Shown here: in pieces, positions 12,728 through 26,032 of the stretch
Numbering within the stretch: the first letter of the stretch is position 1
How the letters are laid out: each line of letters opens with the position of its first letter
Source: Rhabditoides inermis
Taxonomy: Eukaryota; Nematoda; Chromadorea; Rhabditida; Rhabditidae
NCBI GenBank assembly: GCA_963966185.1
Contig: CAWZYM010000158.1
Location: 124,001 to 188,000, forward strand
Direction of reading: 5' to 3'
DNA length: 64,000 nucleotides
Notes under the pieces: generated by a model
The model's input: the letters and a program-made list of their open reading frames with translations, nothing else
Told to the model about the DNA's origin: nothing
The model's database searches: none
Translations under genes and position numbers: made by a program

Positions 12728-12781
<54 letters not shown>

Positions 12782-15700
12782 AGAGAGAGAAGGAAAGAGA
12801 GCGAGGGAGGGAGAGTTGAAAAGGGAAAGAAGGAAGTGAAAAAGTGAGTAAAAAATCATATTACTTTTCTCGAACTGCCTGCTTATGAGAAATACGTATT
12901 GGGGTTGCCGTTTTTGCGAAGAGATTCCAGGGGGATCGAAAACCCACTGGTGGGGTTATTTCATATATAGAAGTGTAGCTTGTAGTTGACACGGTTTGCA
13001 CGTGCGTTTCTCAAAATCAAATAACAAACGCTTTCACCTTTCCCACCGTAAAAGGGAAATGAAGTTCACAGAAATGTTTTTCATTTGAGAACGATTGACA
13101 ATTCTGTGAATCATGGACAGCGCAGTGGGAACTTTCGAGCTTGTTTCATAACGGTCACACAAACTGGAAAATATGAAAAATACGAGATCAAGTGATCAAG
13201 CTAAACCAAACTACAGTTTCGTGAAATATCTTAATATAACTGTGAGAAAAATCATAGATAAGTCATGTTTTTCCAATTCACACATTACTACATAGTAGCA
13301 ATCACTAACGGCACTGCTTGGAAAGTAAGGTCAGAATAACACAACGGTCAGACATACATCACTCATTCAGTTCACCACGGAAACATGTTCGTTTGACTCT
13401 TCTGTAAGATCATGCATTTTGTAGGATCATCTTAGGGTCATCTTAGGATCATCTTGATGTACGATCATGCAGGATCATCCCGAACCAGTGGATGTTCGCG
13501 TACGTTCCCCTCGGTCCGATCCGCTTCCTCGGAGCCCGCGTATCGTACACGGCCTACTGTGTCCTCCTGCACGCCATCTTCTTCACCTTCCTCTCCTTCC
13601 CCATCTCATTCGGATTTCGATACTACGTACTCATTCGACCCGTCCCACAGGTATGTACTGTACGGACATTCACAAAGAATATTTACTTCTATTCATTACT
13701 ACTACAATTATGTCAATGTTGTACTAAAGCACTTCATACTTCCTTAGAAATTTGTATGTACTGTTTGTACAATATTCAGAACACAATGCACTCTCATGCG
13801 CCTCCATTTACAGTCTTCTTCCCTGTACTTTCGTTGTACAAATACTTTGCGCATAAGTTCTGGAGTATTGTTTGAGGACAAAATTGCGTGAAGATCGAAA
13901 AAAAAAGTTCAGATCGTCCCGCCTATGTTTACGGTACGAGATACGGTAAACTTGTCTGTATGTGCTACACTGTACCCAGTATCCAGCTTGCGTGCCTGCT
14001 TGCATGTGAATGCCTTGAATTGTTTCTTAACAGTAGTTTGCTTGGGAATAGTTCCTGTATTCATATTATTTGTGTGTTATAGTTTCTCAACAATGAGCAA
14101 GTTCTCACCCAGCTCAAACTCATATACTTACATATGTATGTAACATATTCCATACACATACGTGCAACTCGAACGAAAATAGTCAACAAAATAAATAGTA
14201 CTATGGTCGACCGGAACAAACAAATTCAGTTTGTGATTGAAAAGAAATGTTATATTGAAATGAGCTACGTTTGCACCCAGCATCCTGCTTGCTCGATCGT
14301 GAATGATTACATGAAAACGAATAACAAATAATTTCAGTTCAAAACCCTCATTTACCTGTGTCTTTTCCTGTGGTCGTTCGCTGTCATTCAAATGGTAAAA
14401 AAAGATTTGTGAACTTGTTTTAACCTTTTGAAAACAGGTCACATTCGTTTTCTCAATGGCTGACCCCAAGAAAACGCGGCTGGAGTTACTGAAGAACAAG
14501 CCAGATCACGACTTCAGTCAGGTAAGGAAAATCGATAATCAATCAATATCGGAGTATGCAGGTGTGGGATACGATATCCGGCACGGATTTGTACGACGAT
14601 CCCATCACGTTCCTCACTCTTCTATCGATTGTGCTGCCAATGTTCCCGATTTATGTGGTCGTCATCATACTCTACAGGTAAGTAGACAAAAAGTAAACAA
14701 AGTATGAAACAAGCAACTTTACAGGCGAGTGCATCGTTTCCTATTGAGTAAGGCGGAGAATATGCGTCCGGCGACCATCAAAGTGCATAAGCACCTCATC
14801 AAGGTATGCATCTACATACATCGGAGTACTGTAGTTGGAGTTGTGGAGTTACTTATTTTCTGGGAAATTGTTGGAATTGGAGTTTATCCAATTTTATCCG
14901 ATTCAGTCATTAAAACGGAACATGAGTATAATTAGGCGATAAAAAGTTGTCTTACACTTATAGATCCAATATTTATTTACCAGGCTCTCACAATCCAAGC
15001 TGCCCTGCCGCTTCTTTTCATCTTCCCGCCAGTCAACCTATACCTGCTCTATCACTTCGGATTCCTGGAGGTAAACCAACAAACAAACAAATACACAAAC
15101 AAACCAACAAGCTACTAACTAACAAGTTTGTGAACAACCATTTCAGGTGCCCATCATCGAGTATCTGGTATACTCTCTCTTCTCCTTCTTCCCAGCTGCC
15201 TCTCCCATGGTCACACTCTATTTCGTGAAGTGAGTTTTTTTATTATTATAAATTAAAATAATAACATTAAAAAAACCAAATTAGTTTATTAGTACGAAAT
15301 ACAATATATACTACGAAAAAATCATCTTCTTTTCGCTTCCGTACACCTGCATTAGATTTTCAGTCGCTATTTCAGTTCTTGTAGAGAACTTCAGTTCCTG
15401 AACGATCTCTCAATCGGGAGTAGCAATTTAGATGTTGGTGCCAGGACAAATTGGTCGATCAAAAACCTGTCATTCATGCGCAATTATAAATGACGCCACA
15501 TTGCAAGCATAGCACGCAAATAGTTTCAGTGTAATTAATTATTTGCTTTAAGGGTACCGTACTCGTTTTTTTTAAACAGTCTGGAAATTGTTCAGTAAAA
15601 CACTGCGCATTATAGTTTATGTTCTCTGGTTGGTATGTAATAATTATGCCGGTGAACGCTCATTTATTGTGTGGTTGATAGAATTACCGTAAGTAATTAC

Positions 15701-16136
15701 TAAAGACTAATAAGAACAAGAGTCAAGTTATCAAGTCAAAAATGTAAGAGTCAAGTGTACAAATACAAACTCATTTATTGGTTGCTAGGCATCAAAACAT
15801 GGGAGAAACAAACCATTGTTGCAGAATGACTGTCTCGTCTTTCTGTAAGTCTTGAAACGTATAGCCCATTTGCAGGCCCTACCGTGACGCAGTTCTGGAG
15901 ATTCTGCACATCCAGACGCCGGAAAGCCGCAAGATATCCACGACTGCCATATCCGGATATGCCAGTGGAGACTGGAGCGATCGGAGAACCGGAGTGGATA
16001 GGTGAGATCACTCATCGTATACTCCTGACCTTCTTCTTCCAGAAAGAACACTATGTCGATCATACCTAGCGACAGGAAAGTCACCACGAGCGGCATCAAT
16101 CCACAGATCAGAAATGCGTCGGTGGGTGATCGAAGG

Positions 16137-16174
<38 letters not shown>

Positions 16175-16184
16175 GAGAGGAAGG

Positions 16185-16215
<31 letters not shown>

Positions 16216-16364
16216 AAGGAAAGAGGATTCTCCCTTTCCAGGTGCAGCCGATGGCCCCGCGTGTGGTTTCTCCGGACGTGGCTCGAGCCATCTCACCCGA
16301 TAGGGACGCTGTCCGGGGAAGAAGCGAGTTACTTAGAATCATAGTTACTTACTTAGTTACTTAG
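11692..16364 (+). CDS. Serpentine chemoreceptor, class delta (SRD family), 13 exons
   Basis: Exons: 11692-11800, 11866-11960, 12628-12695, 13473-13650, 14338-14394, 14438-14521, 14562-14677, 14725-14803, 14984-15070, 15147-15229, 15876-16001, 16043-16121, 16242-16364 (427 residues). An orphan acceptor (11687-11689) precedes the ATG by two bases. The protein reads as a seven-pass receptor: TM1 (VAVLLNVTLLCLIW) ending in SPKSLARYK, TM2 with ANVAITDLVFSLSS and ILQPRIIP, TM3 after PIRFLGAR, FRYYVLIRP at the TM3 end, TM4 LIYLCLFLWSF, TM5 ITFLTLLSIVLPMFPIY, then TM6-TM7 ending in LYFVKPYRDAVL. The SPxSL-Y, QPRIIP, RYYVL and PYR blocks are typical of SRD receptors. Such receptors act in sensory neurons; the ligand is unknown. 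The cytoplasmic tail beyond PYR (about 100 residues) is longer than usual. The last exon is uncertain: an alternative final exon at 16437-16519 gives a clean acidic tail but I find no good donor for it. Confidence 0.85.
12043..12545. mobile_element. Foldback/MITE-like element in SRD intron 2
   Basis: About 500 bp bounded by inverted AGTTGGAAC ... GTTCCAACT. It is packed with the short words TTTCCGAAA, TTTCGGAAAT and AACGGTC in both orientations, so the arms can pair at many offsets. There is no coding capacity. It differs in base composition from the surrounding intron. Confidence 0.65.
12700..12840 (+). repeat. GA microsatellite in SRD intron 3
   Basis: Nearly 140 bp of purine-only GA sequence, starting at the 5' splice site of intron 3. 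Confidence 0.95.
16138..16226 (+). repeat. GA microsatellite in SRD intron 12
   Basis: Purine-only GA tract that fills most of the 120-bp intron between exons 12 and 13. A matching CT tract follows the gene at 16520-16580. Confidence 0.95.
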
Positions 16365-18782
16365 TAGCTACTTAGTTAGTTACTTAGGATTGCCTTAATG
16401 GTGCAAGTACACATCATAAATCATAGTTGTTTTCAGGAGAGAGCGAAGTTGAAGCGGATATGCGGCGAGTTAATGAGGACGATATTCTACCGCACAGCGC
16501 CCGGTTCCATGCTATCTGATCTCTCTCTCTCTCTCTCTCTTTCTCCCTCTCTCTCTTTCTCCCTCTCTTTCTCCCTCTTTTTCACGATGTCCATGATTCT
16601 ATCTCGTCTGAAACAACTGAATTGCATATAGCATATTATCTAGCACAATGTATGTTCCTTGGTAGTGATAATGTATTTATGTGTTTTTGTTTTAAAAGAT
16701 GTGTTTTAAAAATCACGTTTTGCTTTTTGATCTCTGTTGCGGTTCCACTCTGAGTTGTTTCGACTGAATGTCAGTTGAATTATCGGTTGAATAAAGAATC
16801 CGCGGTTTTTATTGCCTTTCTTAGAACCCTAGACACAGATGCGCATTTCCGCATCATACTCCGTACTCAGTGAACAATGGTCTACTCCAACTCGATTCGT
16901 TTTTTTTGCTTGGACTTAGTACCCGAGCACCTTGAGCTCTCGATTTCTAATTTGTTTCCGAAACTAATTAGTGTTTTGGGCGTACGGTGCTACTCAGTTT
17001 TAGTGGTTTTTGTTCTGATCCACCCTCACGTTGACGTACTCTCATTGACCTTTCGAAAACAGTCCAATATGTTATGTACACACGTTTACAAATTTATGCA
17101 ATTGAATTTTTTTTGGGAAAATGAAATACCCGTTTGTTTTCAATTCCTTCATGGTCATGGCCGCTATTGTGCTAACATGGTTATTTTTTTCAAATGGTTA
17201 TGTTGTTGTGCTTGTCTGCGCTTAGAAGTTGCTCCCTTTCCTCTTACACTTTATGTTCAGTTCACAGTTTACTCTTTACTTCAAAACAGCCAGTACTTCC
17301 GAGTTCCTTCATCCATCGTGCGGTCGGTTCGAATAAATAATAACGAGCCTTGAAAGAGGCGATGTAGAAGCTCACGTGAATGCAATACGTATGGTTCGAT
17401 GATATATACCACTAAAAAGAAAGGAAACACCTCTTCTCTCCACCGTCTACCACGGTACTCTAATGGATTGAGATGAAAATCGATCAAATATCGATTGACT
17501 ATCGATAACTGTCAAAAGGTTCTGTCTCAGTCGTCACTCTGCCAAACTACCCTTTGTTCTTAACCGGTACTAGGATGTTTGTGCTGTTTTATGATTGATA
17601 CAATGTTATGGATAAACTATTGTTATTATCAACCTATCACTTACTGCGATCCTCAAATGCTGAACTGTATTCGCCTACCAATGCTTGATTTCTACTACTT
17701 GTTTCCAGTCATTTTGTTATGATTGAAATATCTTGTTATAACTATTCTGGATATGAATCTCTAAACTCTGAATTATGTTATGAGATTTCTTCGGTGATAC
17801 TCGCATACTTAAACTGTTAGAACGGCTAACAAAGGTCTTCCCCAAAACGTCAGAAATCCAGCCAAGTCTAGAAAGTAATTAGATTTTCTCTCTCTTCACA
17901 CTTACCCTCGTTCGCCATTTGTGCTTCTGCTGCTCGCTAGACCCACAAAAAGCACATATGGAGTACCCCTGGAGCACCCAGTCTGAGAGGTCCTCGAAGG
18001 ACTTTGATTGGTCTCCGAGATTCCGGTGGTGGCTAACGAGAACTCTCCCCTACTTCCTTTTCTTGAAAGTTTCTAAAAACAGTGCTTCTTGAATAAAAAA
18101 CGTCACTTGAATTATCAGATTTCTTTTAGCGGGATTCCGTTTTTGCAGGGCATGTGTCTAATGCTCTACTATTTGTATTTATTGATTACAAGAAAATATT
18201 AATAATAAATATGAAGAACTGCCAATAAAGGAGAAGGTGGAGAGAGAGAAAGAGAGAGAGAGCGAGATAGAGAGAAAGAGAGAAAGAGGCACGTTCCGTT
18301 GTGACAAATAAGGGCGCAGACGTCTTTGTCATTGAGCTACATAATGTTTTATGCATGTCTTTTGTTTCGAAATGGTGAAATTTGCCGAATTGCTCACTTT
18401 GTGTCGTCTGTCCTATATGTCGACTGCAATTATGAGAAGCCTTTCCATAAGCCATGGGAATATGAGGGAAAGAGTGAAACTGCGCGCCGCCTTGTTTCTG
18501 TCTCTCCTTTCCAAGACGCGTCATGTAAACTCTTCCGGAGAAGAAGACACCCTATTTGGAGCTTTTTCCACCGGCGCAGTCTCATTTCCTGGTTGAAAGG
18601 ACACCAAGTGCATTCATTCATTTTTGAAAATGTCTGGCAATCATTTATACACACATCAAATATATGTTTTGCTGTTTTGGTCGAATTCGCTTCTTGTAAC
18701 GCGATAGACCGACGCGTGGCTTTGATTTGATTTGAGCTCGGGGATTGGGTAGATATCGACAACAGTTTGTCGAGTTCAGAGC

Positions 18783-18828
<46 letters not shown>

Positions 18829-19054
18829 TCCTCCCTCCTTCTCTCTCTCTTCCTCATGCGTATTCATATGATCCAATATAACTAATTATTTTCTATCACG
18901 ATATACACTTTCTTGATGGCTATCCATCACGCTGGCATAAAAGGAGAGCGCGATTGGCCTGCCCGCCTGCGGGGCCAAACGATGAGTTATCATGTCACTC
19001 TATGAATGAATGAGTACCTTATGCGGCTATCTCTTTCTCTTCCCATCTCTTTCC

Positions 19055-19101
<47 letters not shown>

Positions 19102-19266
19102 TCTCCTCCCTTTCTCGTTATCCACCAACTCAAACGACACTACGTAATGCATGTTAATTTAATAACGCTGTCCTCACTTCCTCTTTTCTATTGGGAAGAG
19201 GAGAGCGTTCTGGTCTACATGACCAAAACAACGGGAAGGTGGATGAAATGGAACCGTCGGAGCCAA

Positions 19267-19270
<4 letters not shown>

Positions 19271-19326
<56 letters not shown>
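19271..19326 (+). repeat. CT dinucleotide microsatellite, 56 bp
   Basis: Perfect (CT)n, one of seven such tracts in this intergenic region. Confidence 0.97.
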
Positions 19327-19329
<3 letters not shown>

Positions 19330-19466
19330 GCTAGTTTCGAGATTACAATCGCTTCCTCTTCCTTTTCTCTAACGACGACCACCTTATTAGTAGATGTGTT
19401 TCCTTCCATTGTCTCTCTTACAAACTTCGCCTTCACTTGTCACTTCCTCTATTTTATTAGAAAAGG

Positions 19467-19505
<39 letters not shown>

Positions 19506-20162
19506 GGGGGGAGAGAGAGAGGGAGAGAGAGAGAGGGGGGAAATAAAGCTATTCAATGTGTGGATTGCTGTTGATGATGTTAGTTACAAAAACACGTGTC
19601 AGAAACATTTCAAGGGTATATAGGGAAACTGGCGAATTTATTAGTATCAGCATGTACTTTACTTCGAAAACTCGTGACTCATTCTTTTTTTATACTCATA
19701 ATGATTGTTTTGTTGGAAATTACGGCGAGGCGAACGAAAACTATAAACAAGAGTGTTCCCGTTTTGGAACATACGATTTCTTCCTCTCACAACAGCTGGT
19801 CAATGTCTCTCTGATGAGTTCCATTCATATATTTCCATTTCGCATTTCGTCTATTTTTGCCCATAGAGTGCTACAGTCGAACGTCGTCCTATTTTAATTG
19901 AGAATGTATTCAAATTACATATATTCAGGACATAGATGAACGGATGAACGCTTTTTTTAAGCCCCGCCCCCTGAGGTGTCTGGATTCGTGGATTGACGCC
20001 CTCGGGGCATCCCTGAATCCCAGACACACGCTCAGACTAGTCCCCAGGGCTGCCCACGTGAGATGAATGTACTGACAGACCGTTGCAGCCAATTCCAATC
20101 TACTCTCGTTATTGTCTTGGTTTGACACTGCAATCACTTAATGAGGTTGTGTTTCTTTATAT

Positions 20163-20203
<41 letters not shown>

Positions 20204-20453
20204 TTTTCTCTTTGCAATGCTGTTTACCATCCGTTGCCAACATATTAACACATTTCCGTAGCTGATTGGAACGTCATTAAAATGCTTCGATTTACGCACC
20301 TTCTTGGGATCTTCCTCTTGTCTGATTCGTCACTCGATGGTTGATGGAAAGCTCCCAAGACACTGTGATAGGGGCGCGTAGTTGTATAAATACGTACGTG
20401 CGATCTGAAAGGCCGTGAACATCGCCTTTTTCGGCGAATAGGAAACCACACCA

Positions 20454-20683
20454 TCACACCACCACACCACCACACCATCACACCACTACACCACTCACAC
20501 AACCCACACCACCACTCCTGTACACCACTACACCACCCACACCACATATAGGAAATCACACCATCACACCATCACACCACCACACCACCAAACACCACAC
20601 CATCACATAATCAGCCGTGGTGAATAGTGTGGTTGCGCTGGTGTGATGGTGTGATGGTGTGGTGTGGTGGTGTGGTAGTGTGA
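20454..20683. repeat. CACACC minisatellite with inverted arms
   Basis: About 155 bp of CCACACCATCACACC-type repeats (20454-20610) is followed after a short spacer by about 65 bp of the reverse complement GTGTGATGGTGTGG (20619-20683). The two halves could form a hairpin or cruciform. Not coding. Confidence 0.85.
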
Positions 20684-21453
20684 ACTCCATATTGCCGCCT
20701 TTTCTCACTAACAAATCTATTCCACTCGTTTTTTTTCGCCCTTTGATCGACTAGCTACTAACTAGACTGCAATCGCAATCCCCCCCCCTCTCCTCTCTCC
20801 CTCTCCCCGAGACTTATTTGTTTGTCAGTGGCCACACGGGTCTTATTAGGCAGTCTTCGGGTGTGACTTTGATGTCCTGTCGACTTTTTCTATTTCTCTG
20901 TCTTCTCTCTTCTCTCTTTCTCCCTTTCGACCTGCTGGCATTTGGGAGAGTCGGCCTCGAGAGAGAGGGAGGAGCCTATTTATAACGGTACAATAGCCAC
21001 ATACGTTGTAGTCAGCGTGTAGCGGGCTTCTTATAGACGCATTTTTATTTGCTCTGTGCTCTCTTTCTCCTGCTCCTTCTCCTCTCTCTCCCTCCCCCTT
21101 CTCTCTCTCTCTCTCCTTCTCTCCCCTCTCTCTTTCTCGACACGCGATGTCTGTGCTTAGGAGTTGCCCCTTGCCTCGTTCACTTTCTGTTTCGGTTTAC
21201 TCTCTATTTCACATTAGCCGATCGTTTCGAGTGCCTTCCTCCATGGATGAATTTGTTGTTCCCTCTATTAGTATGCTCTCCCATAGTCCATAGTAGCACA
21301 CACTCATGTGATATTCAAAAAGCCGTGCACTTTTTGTGAGTAGAACATGATGATCACCTCTTATAATCCTATTTTTGACACATTTTCACATATTTAGGCG
21401 ATACTTTTCGAGTATACGTTTCCATATACGTTTCCCATAATACGTTTCTAGGA

Positions 21454-24400
21454 ATGGGCGCCGAGGGGAGCAAGTGCAAAGCTCCTTCGCCATCCCTCGC
21501 AGAGAAGAGGTACAAGGTCGAGCGGGTTACTCCCAAAAAGAAAAGTGGGTTACTTCTTTAATTACTTTATCACTCTTAGCTATACTGTCCACGTGACTTT
21601 CTTGAATATCTGCAACTCTCCCGTTTCGCTGTCTACTTTCCGTGTTTCACACTCGAATAGTCAGGAGGGTGCTGCAAATTACGTATGCTACTATTCGATT
21701 CGACTCGCTTGACATGCTCTCTCTCTCTCTCTCTCTCTCTTTTTCTCTCTTTTTCTCTTTTTCTCTCTCTCTCTCTCCCTCTCTAATTCGCCCGCGTGAT
21801 TGCGTATTAGCAGGTGTTTGGGTGGCAATGGCACTGAACCGCTCATTTCATTTGGGATTGTGAAACGGGAGAAGGATGATCATATTTTGCGTGAAAATAC
21901 TCGTCGCCTCATTTCTACTCACTCTCAGACCCTCATTTCATCTTGTAATTGAGGCGAAAAAAACTGCAACTACTATCACATTCAGCATTCAGTTATGTGA
22001 AGGCCAAGTATGGAAGGAGAATAGAGATAGAGAAGGGGGCAGAGACAGATAGAGAATTAGAGAATCCTGCAGATTGTACAGAGATTAAAATATGTCTGTA
22101 AGCTTGGATCCTTGGATAGGCAGAATCAGCATTCATATTTTCGAGACATTTCCCGATTGCTACTGCTGTCACCCACTAATTCTTTGATTGTGATGATATG
22201 CGTCAATGATGACAAATTAAATGATGAATAAACGGTATAAGAAGAAAGACTTATTAATAGAATATTAATATTAATACAATAACGTGATTACAGAGCTTCA
22301 TCTGTCTAGAATTCCAGATTTATCATCATAATCCACAATAATCATTTCAGCGTCTATTTCGGGGGCGTCATCTTCGAAGGCCAGTACTGCTGGGGTGTGT
22401 CAGAAGAAGAGAAGCACCAGTCTGGTCACCAACAACAACACTCTCACTAAGAACAACAACACTGAGGAGGTGGGACACTTCTGACATTACAATCGGCGCT
22501 CAGCGCTGGCTGGTTTGTTTTAGTATACACCATGCACGCGATAAAATCTGAGCGAATTTTTTTTTCATTATTTTTTCACTATCGACTATTCACTGTTTAT
22601 GAAAACAATACAGTTATAATTTATTTATTTATTTATTTTTTACTGCCGGGATCAACAATTTGACAAATATACAATGAATGTACAGATGAAATCAATGTGC
22701 CGGTAAATTCATCATCCGAGTATCATAATCCATTTTCGCCGCTCGTATCCATTCCGCTTTCAACCTTCCGTTGTCCGGCATCGCGTCCCTGAACTCGTCT
22801 TGCCATCGCTTGTACGGCCTTCCTTGTCTCCTCTCCTTGTCTGGTGGTCCTCTCCACTCCATCAGCCTTGTTCCCCACTTGTTCGTACGCACCATCTTCC
22901 ATGCGTATTTCCATTTTCGCTTTGCTGCTTTTTCTACGATATCCTTGAGCCTCGTCCTCCTACGCAGCTCCTCATTCCGGATGCGGTGATTGAGTGTTAT
23001 TCCGCACATTATTCTCTCCATCTTCCGCTGTGCCACTGATAGCTTGTCCTTGTCGGTCTTCAGAAGGTTCCATGACTCCGATCTGTACAAGAAAAGCGGC
23101 AGCACATGTGTGTGATAGACCGCTCTTTTCATTCGCATTGGCATGCTCCTGTTTCGCATCATTTGTCGATTCTGTTCGAAGGCGCCCCAAGCCGCCGATA
23201 TTCTTTTTGTCGATCTCCGGCGATACAACCTCCTCGAAAGACAGCCGTCGTCCCAGATACTTGAAGTTGTCGACTCGCTGCAGCTCTTTCCCCTCGAACT
23301 TGATCTTTCTCCTTTCCATGCTGCTCATCCATACCGTTTTCTCCGTGTTGATCAACAGCCCCGTCTCCTTGCTCGCGTCGGCGAGTTCTTGTAACATCTT
23401 CTCCGCGGTCTGGGCACTTCGGGCGAACAGCACTATATCATCGGCATATCGAATATTGCTCAGTTGTTTGTCGTTGACATTGATTCCTCTCCTTTCTCCA
23501 TACTGCTCCCAGTCGACTTTTCGGGTGATCTCCTCTAGTACACAGTTGAACAGTACCGGCGACAGTAGGCAGCCTTGTTTAACGCCTCGCTCCACTTTGA
23601 TCTGTGTTCGCTCGTCTCCTACTATAACTGAGAGTAGGTTTATAGCGTTTTCGAACACGTCCAGTCGAATCGGGTCACGGATCGAGCGTAGATTATAAGA
23701 TATGACTTTGATGGATGATGATATCGTATGTAACTCCGCCTAGGCGTTTGAGCACCTGTGTGTCGTTGAAGATGACGATGTTGTAGAAGTTCCTCGGCCT
23801 TTCAACAGGTTTCTCCGAGGGGCCAGTCGCGACGATGGGCGGCGAGGGGAATGGGGGAATAAATTCCGCACCCGACCGCACGCGGTCACATCGTCACGAA
23901 AAGTGATAATTTGATATTTTCAAATGCTACATTGTTTCCAGAAGAGCCGCTTGCCGAGGGAAGTGTCGTGTCCCGTCATCAATGAACACAAGTGAGTTTT
24001 TTGATATTTAATTTATATCTTATCTTAAAGAAACAGCGGCGATTTATTTTTTTTAACTCGGAGTAATATCAAAAATCATATAAACCGAACACACTTGCAA
24101 TTTTCGTGAAAGAACGACGATTCTGCGCTACTTTCGAATCTGCCACTGCCAAGGATGCAGACGAAAGTTGGATTCAAAGTTGGTCCCACCACAAATAACC
24201 TACCGCCCCACGCTTCAGTTCTGCAAAAATTGAGCTCGGATACATAAACGCAAATGAACTACGGCATATCACGTGTTCGTGGCTCAGTGCATAAGCGCTG
24301 CGTTGTGGCCTCCGAGCTTCGCGGGTTCTATCCCGGTCACAGCCAAATGTTTTGCTCGTGTGAAAATGAAGAGATGTGGCAGGTTGTGGCAGAAATAAGT

Positions 24401-24670
24401 CGCCATTTGCCTTTAAAAAATATAGTTAATTCCATATTGGGACTTCCATAATTCCAAGATGTGTACATCAATTACATCACTTCTATATTTTATATAAATT
24501 TTATCTGGCATCTCGCTGTTAGCGGAAGTGAATCCGCCATGAGAATGAAATAGTATGTTGTTTCCGTTTGATTGAGAACGCATTAGTTGAAGCAAATGAA
24601 GTAGTATTCCATCATGTCAATCTCAAGCTATTTTCGAATCAACCAACATTTTCAGATAAAGTTTCCTATG

Positions 24671-24746
<76 letters not shown>

Positions 24747-25836
24747 CTGCAGACTAGTATGAAAGTTGCGTCTCATCTTTAATCAGGCATGAGTAATGTG
24801 AGCCACATGTGTCCTTTTTCTTCTACTAAACTCATTAATCGCTGTTCCAACTAAACTAAACATCGCACATGTATTCGTGGCGGGACCCAGGTTTCTTTTG
24901 TTTGCAGTGTGTTTACCTCGCAGGAAGAGAGTAAAGAGCGGCGAGTGAATGGCGTCTTTGAATGGAGTCTCTGACGGGAACACCTTTTATTGCATGGTTA
25001 TTGCTCCATACATGGGTCCTTCGAAAGAGCCTGCGATTCGAAATGGAAGTGGCATGAGGCCTGCATGAATGTTGTCGATTTCTAAGAAACCTATTTTCAC
25101 GTTACAAAATGTGTGCGTTCAAAAATACCGTAATTGATTTCAGGGAATCGGATCGGTCCGAGTCAGCCACTGTTTCCGTGAGCGGATCGCAAAAAGAGAG
25201 GAAACACTTTCTCTCGAAAAGAGAACGAATGCTCATAGACGTGAGCTGGAAGAAGACAAAAAAGGTGCGCATTGTTACTAACGAACCTATTCGTCGTCTA
25301 AACGTATTAGTAATTTTCTGGTGCTATGCTTACATCGTTGCATTTGCGACGAGCTTTGTACTCGGCTGTTCTCACAAGGACAAGGACTTCGGACTTTGTG
25401 TTATTGCCTCTCTTGTTCACCTTTTCTAACGAAACACAACGAACTCATTACCATGTTTCGAGAAAAAAATAGTTAAATATAACATGTACAGTAGCTTCGA
25501 GTGTTTTCATTGGTGATAAAGATCATTCACATTAACTAATTGCTGAGCGTAAACGAACATTTTCACACGTCTTTAGGGACAACTATGTCACATCTCGTAA
25601 TTACTTATCATATTTGTAAGCTACATTGACGTCATAAAATAACGATAAAACTTATTACCTGATTTCAATTTATTATTCTGACTGTTTTGTCTTTTGTAGA
25701 CAGGGGCGGACGCGGTTGGCAGCAAGATCTTCCTGATGGTGCTCACTGCACAGCCGGATATCAAAGCCATATTCGGACTGGAGAAGATACCACAGGGAAG
25801 GCTCAAGTATGATCCAAGGTTCAGGTGGGTGCGCTC

Positions 25837-25885
<49 letters not shown>

Positions 25886-25997
25886 ATCTACCATGTTTTG
25901 CAGGCAACACGCTCAGGTGTTCACAAAATCGTTCGAGTACGTCATCAAAAATCTCGACTATCCGGAGAAAATCGAGCAACATTTCGAGGTTTGTCGA

Positions 25998-26032
<35 letters not shown>

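Larger units (their letters stand above)
16520..21453. other. Long intergenic region between SRD receptor and globin
   Basis: About 4.9 kb with no gene I can support. AATAAA at 16790-16795 is a candidate SRD poly(A) signal. An uninterrupted 158-codon frame at 16877-17353 has no recognisable domain and nematode genes are rarely single-exon, so I do not call it. A segment at about 17212-17325 recurs diverged at 21146-21245. CT/GA tracts lie at 18239-18290, 18785-18855, 19059-19106, 19271-19326, 19465-19540, 20166-20203 and 21060-21140. A CACACC minisatellite with inverted arms lies at 20454-20683. Confidence 0.6.

Noticed and set aside
16877..17353. 158-codon uninterrupted frame as a single-exon gene
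   Set aside because: No recognisable domain or splice context, and part of it is a repeat also found near 21146.
20454..20683. CRISPR-like array
   Set aside because: Continuous degenerate minisatellite without spacers, in a eukaryotic genome.
22994..23698. 234-codon plus-strand ORF
   Set aside because: Antisense shadow of the reverse-transcriptase frame on the other strand.
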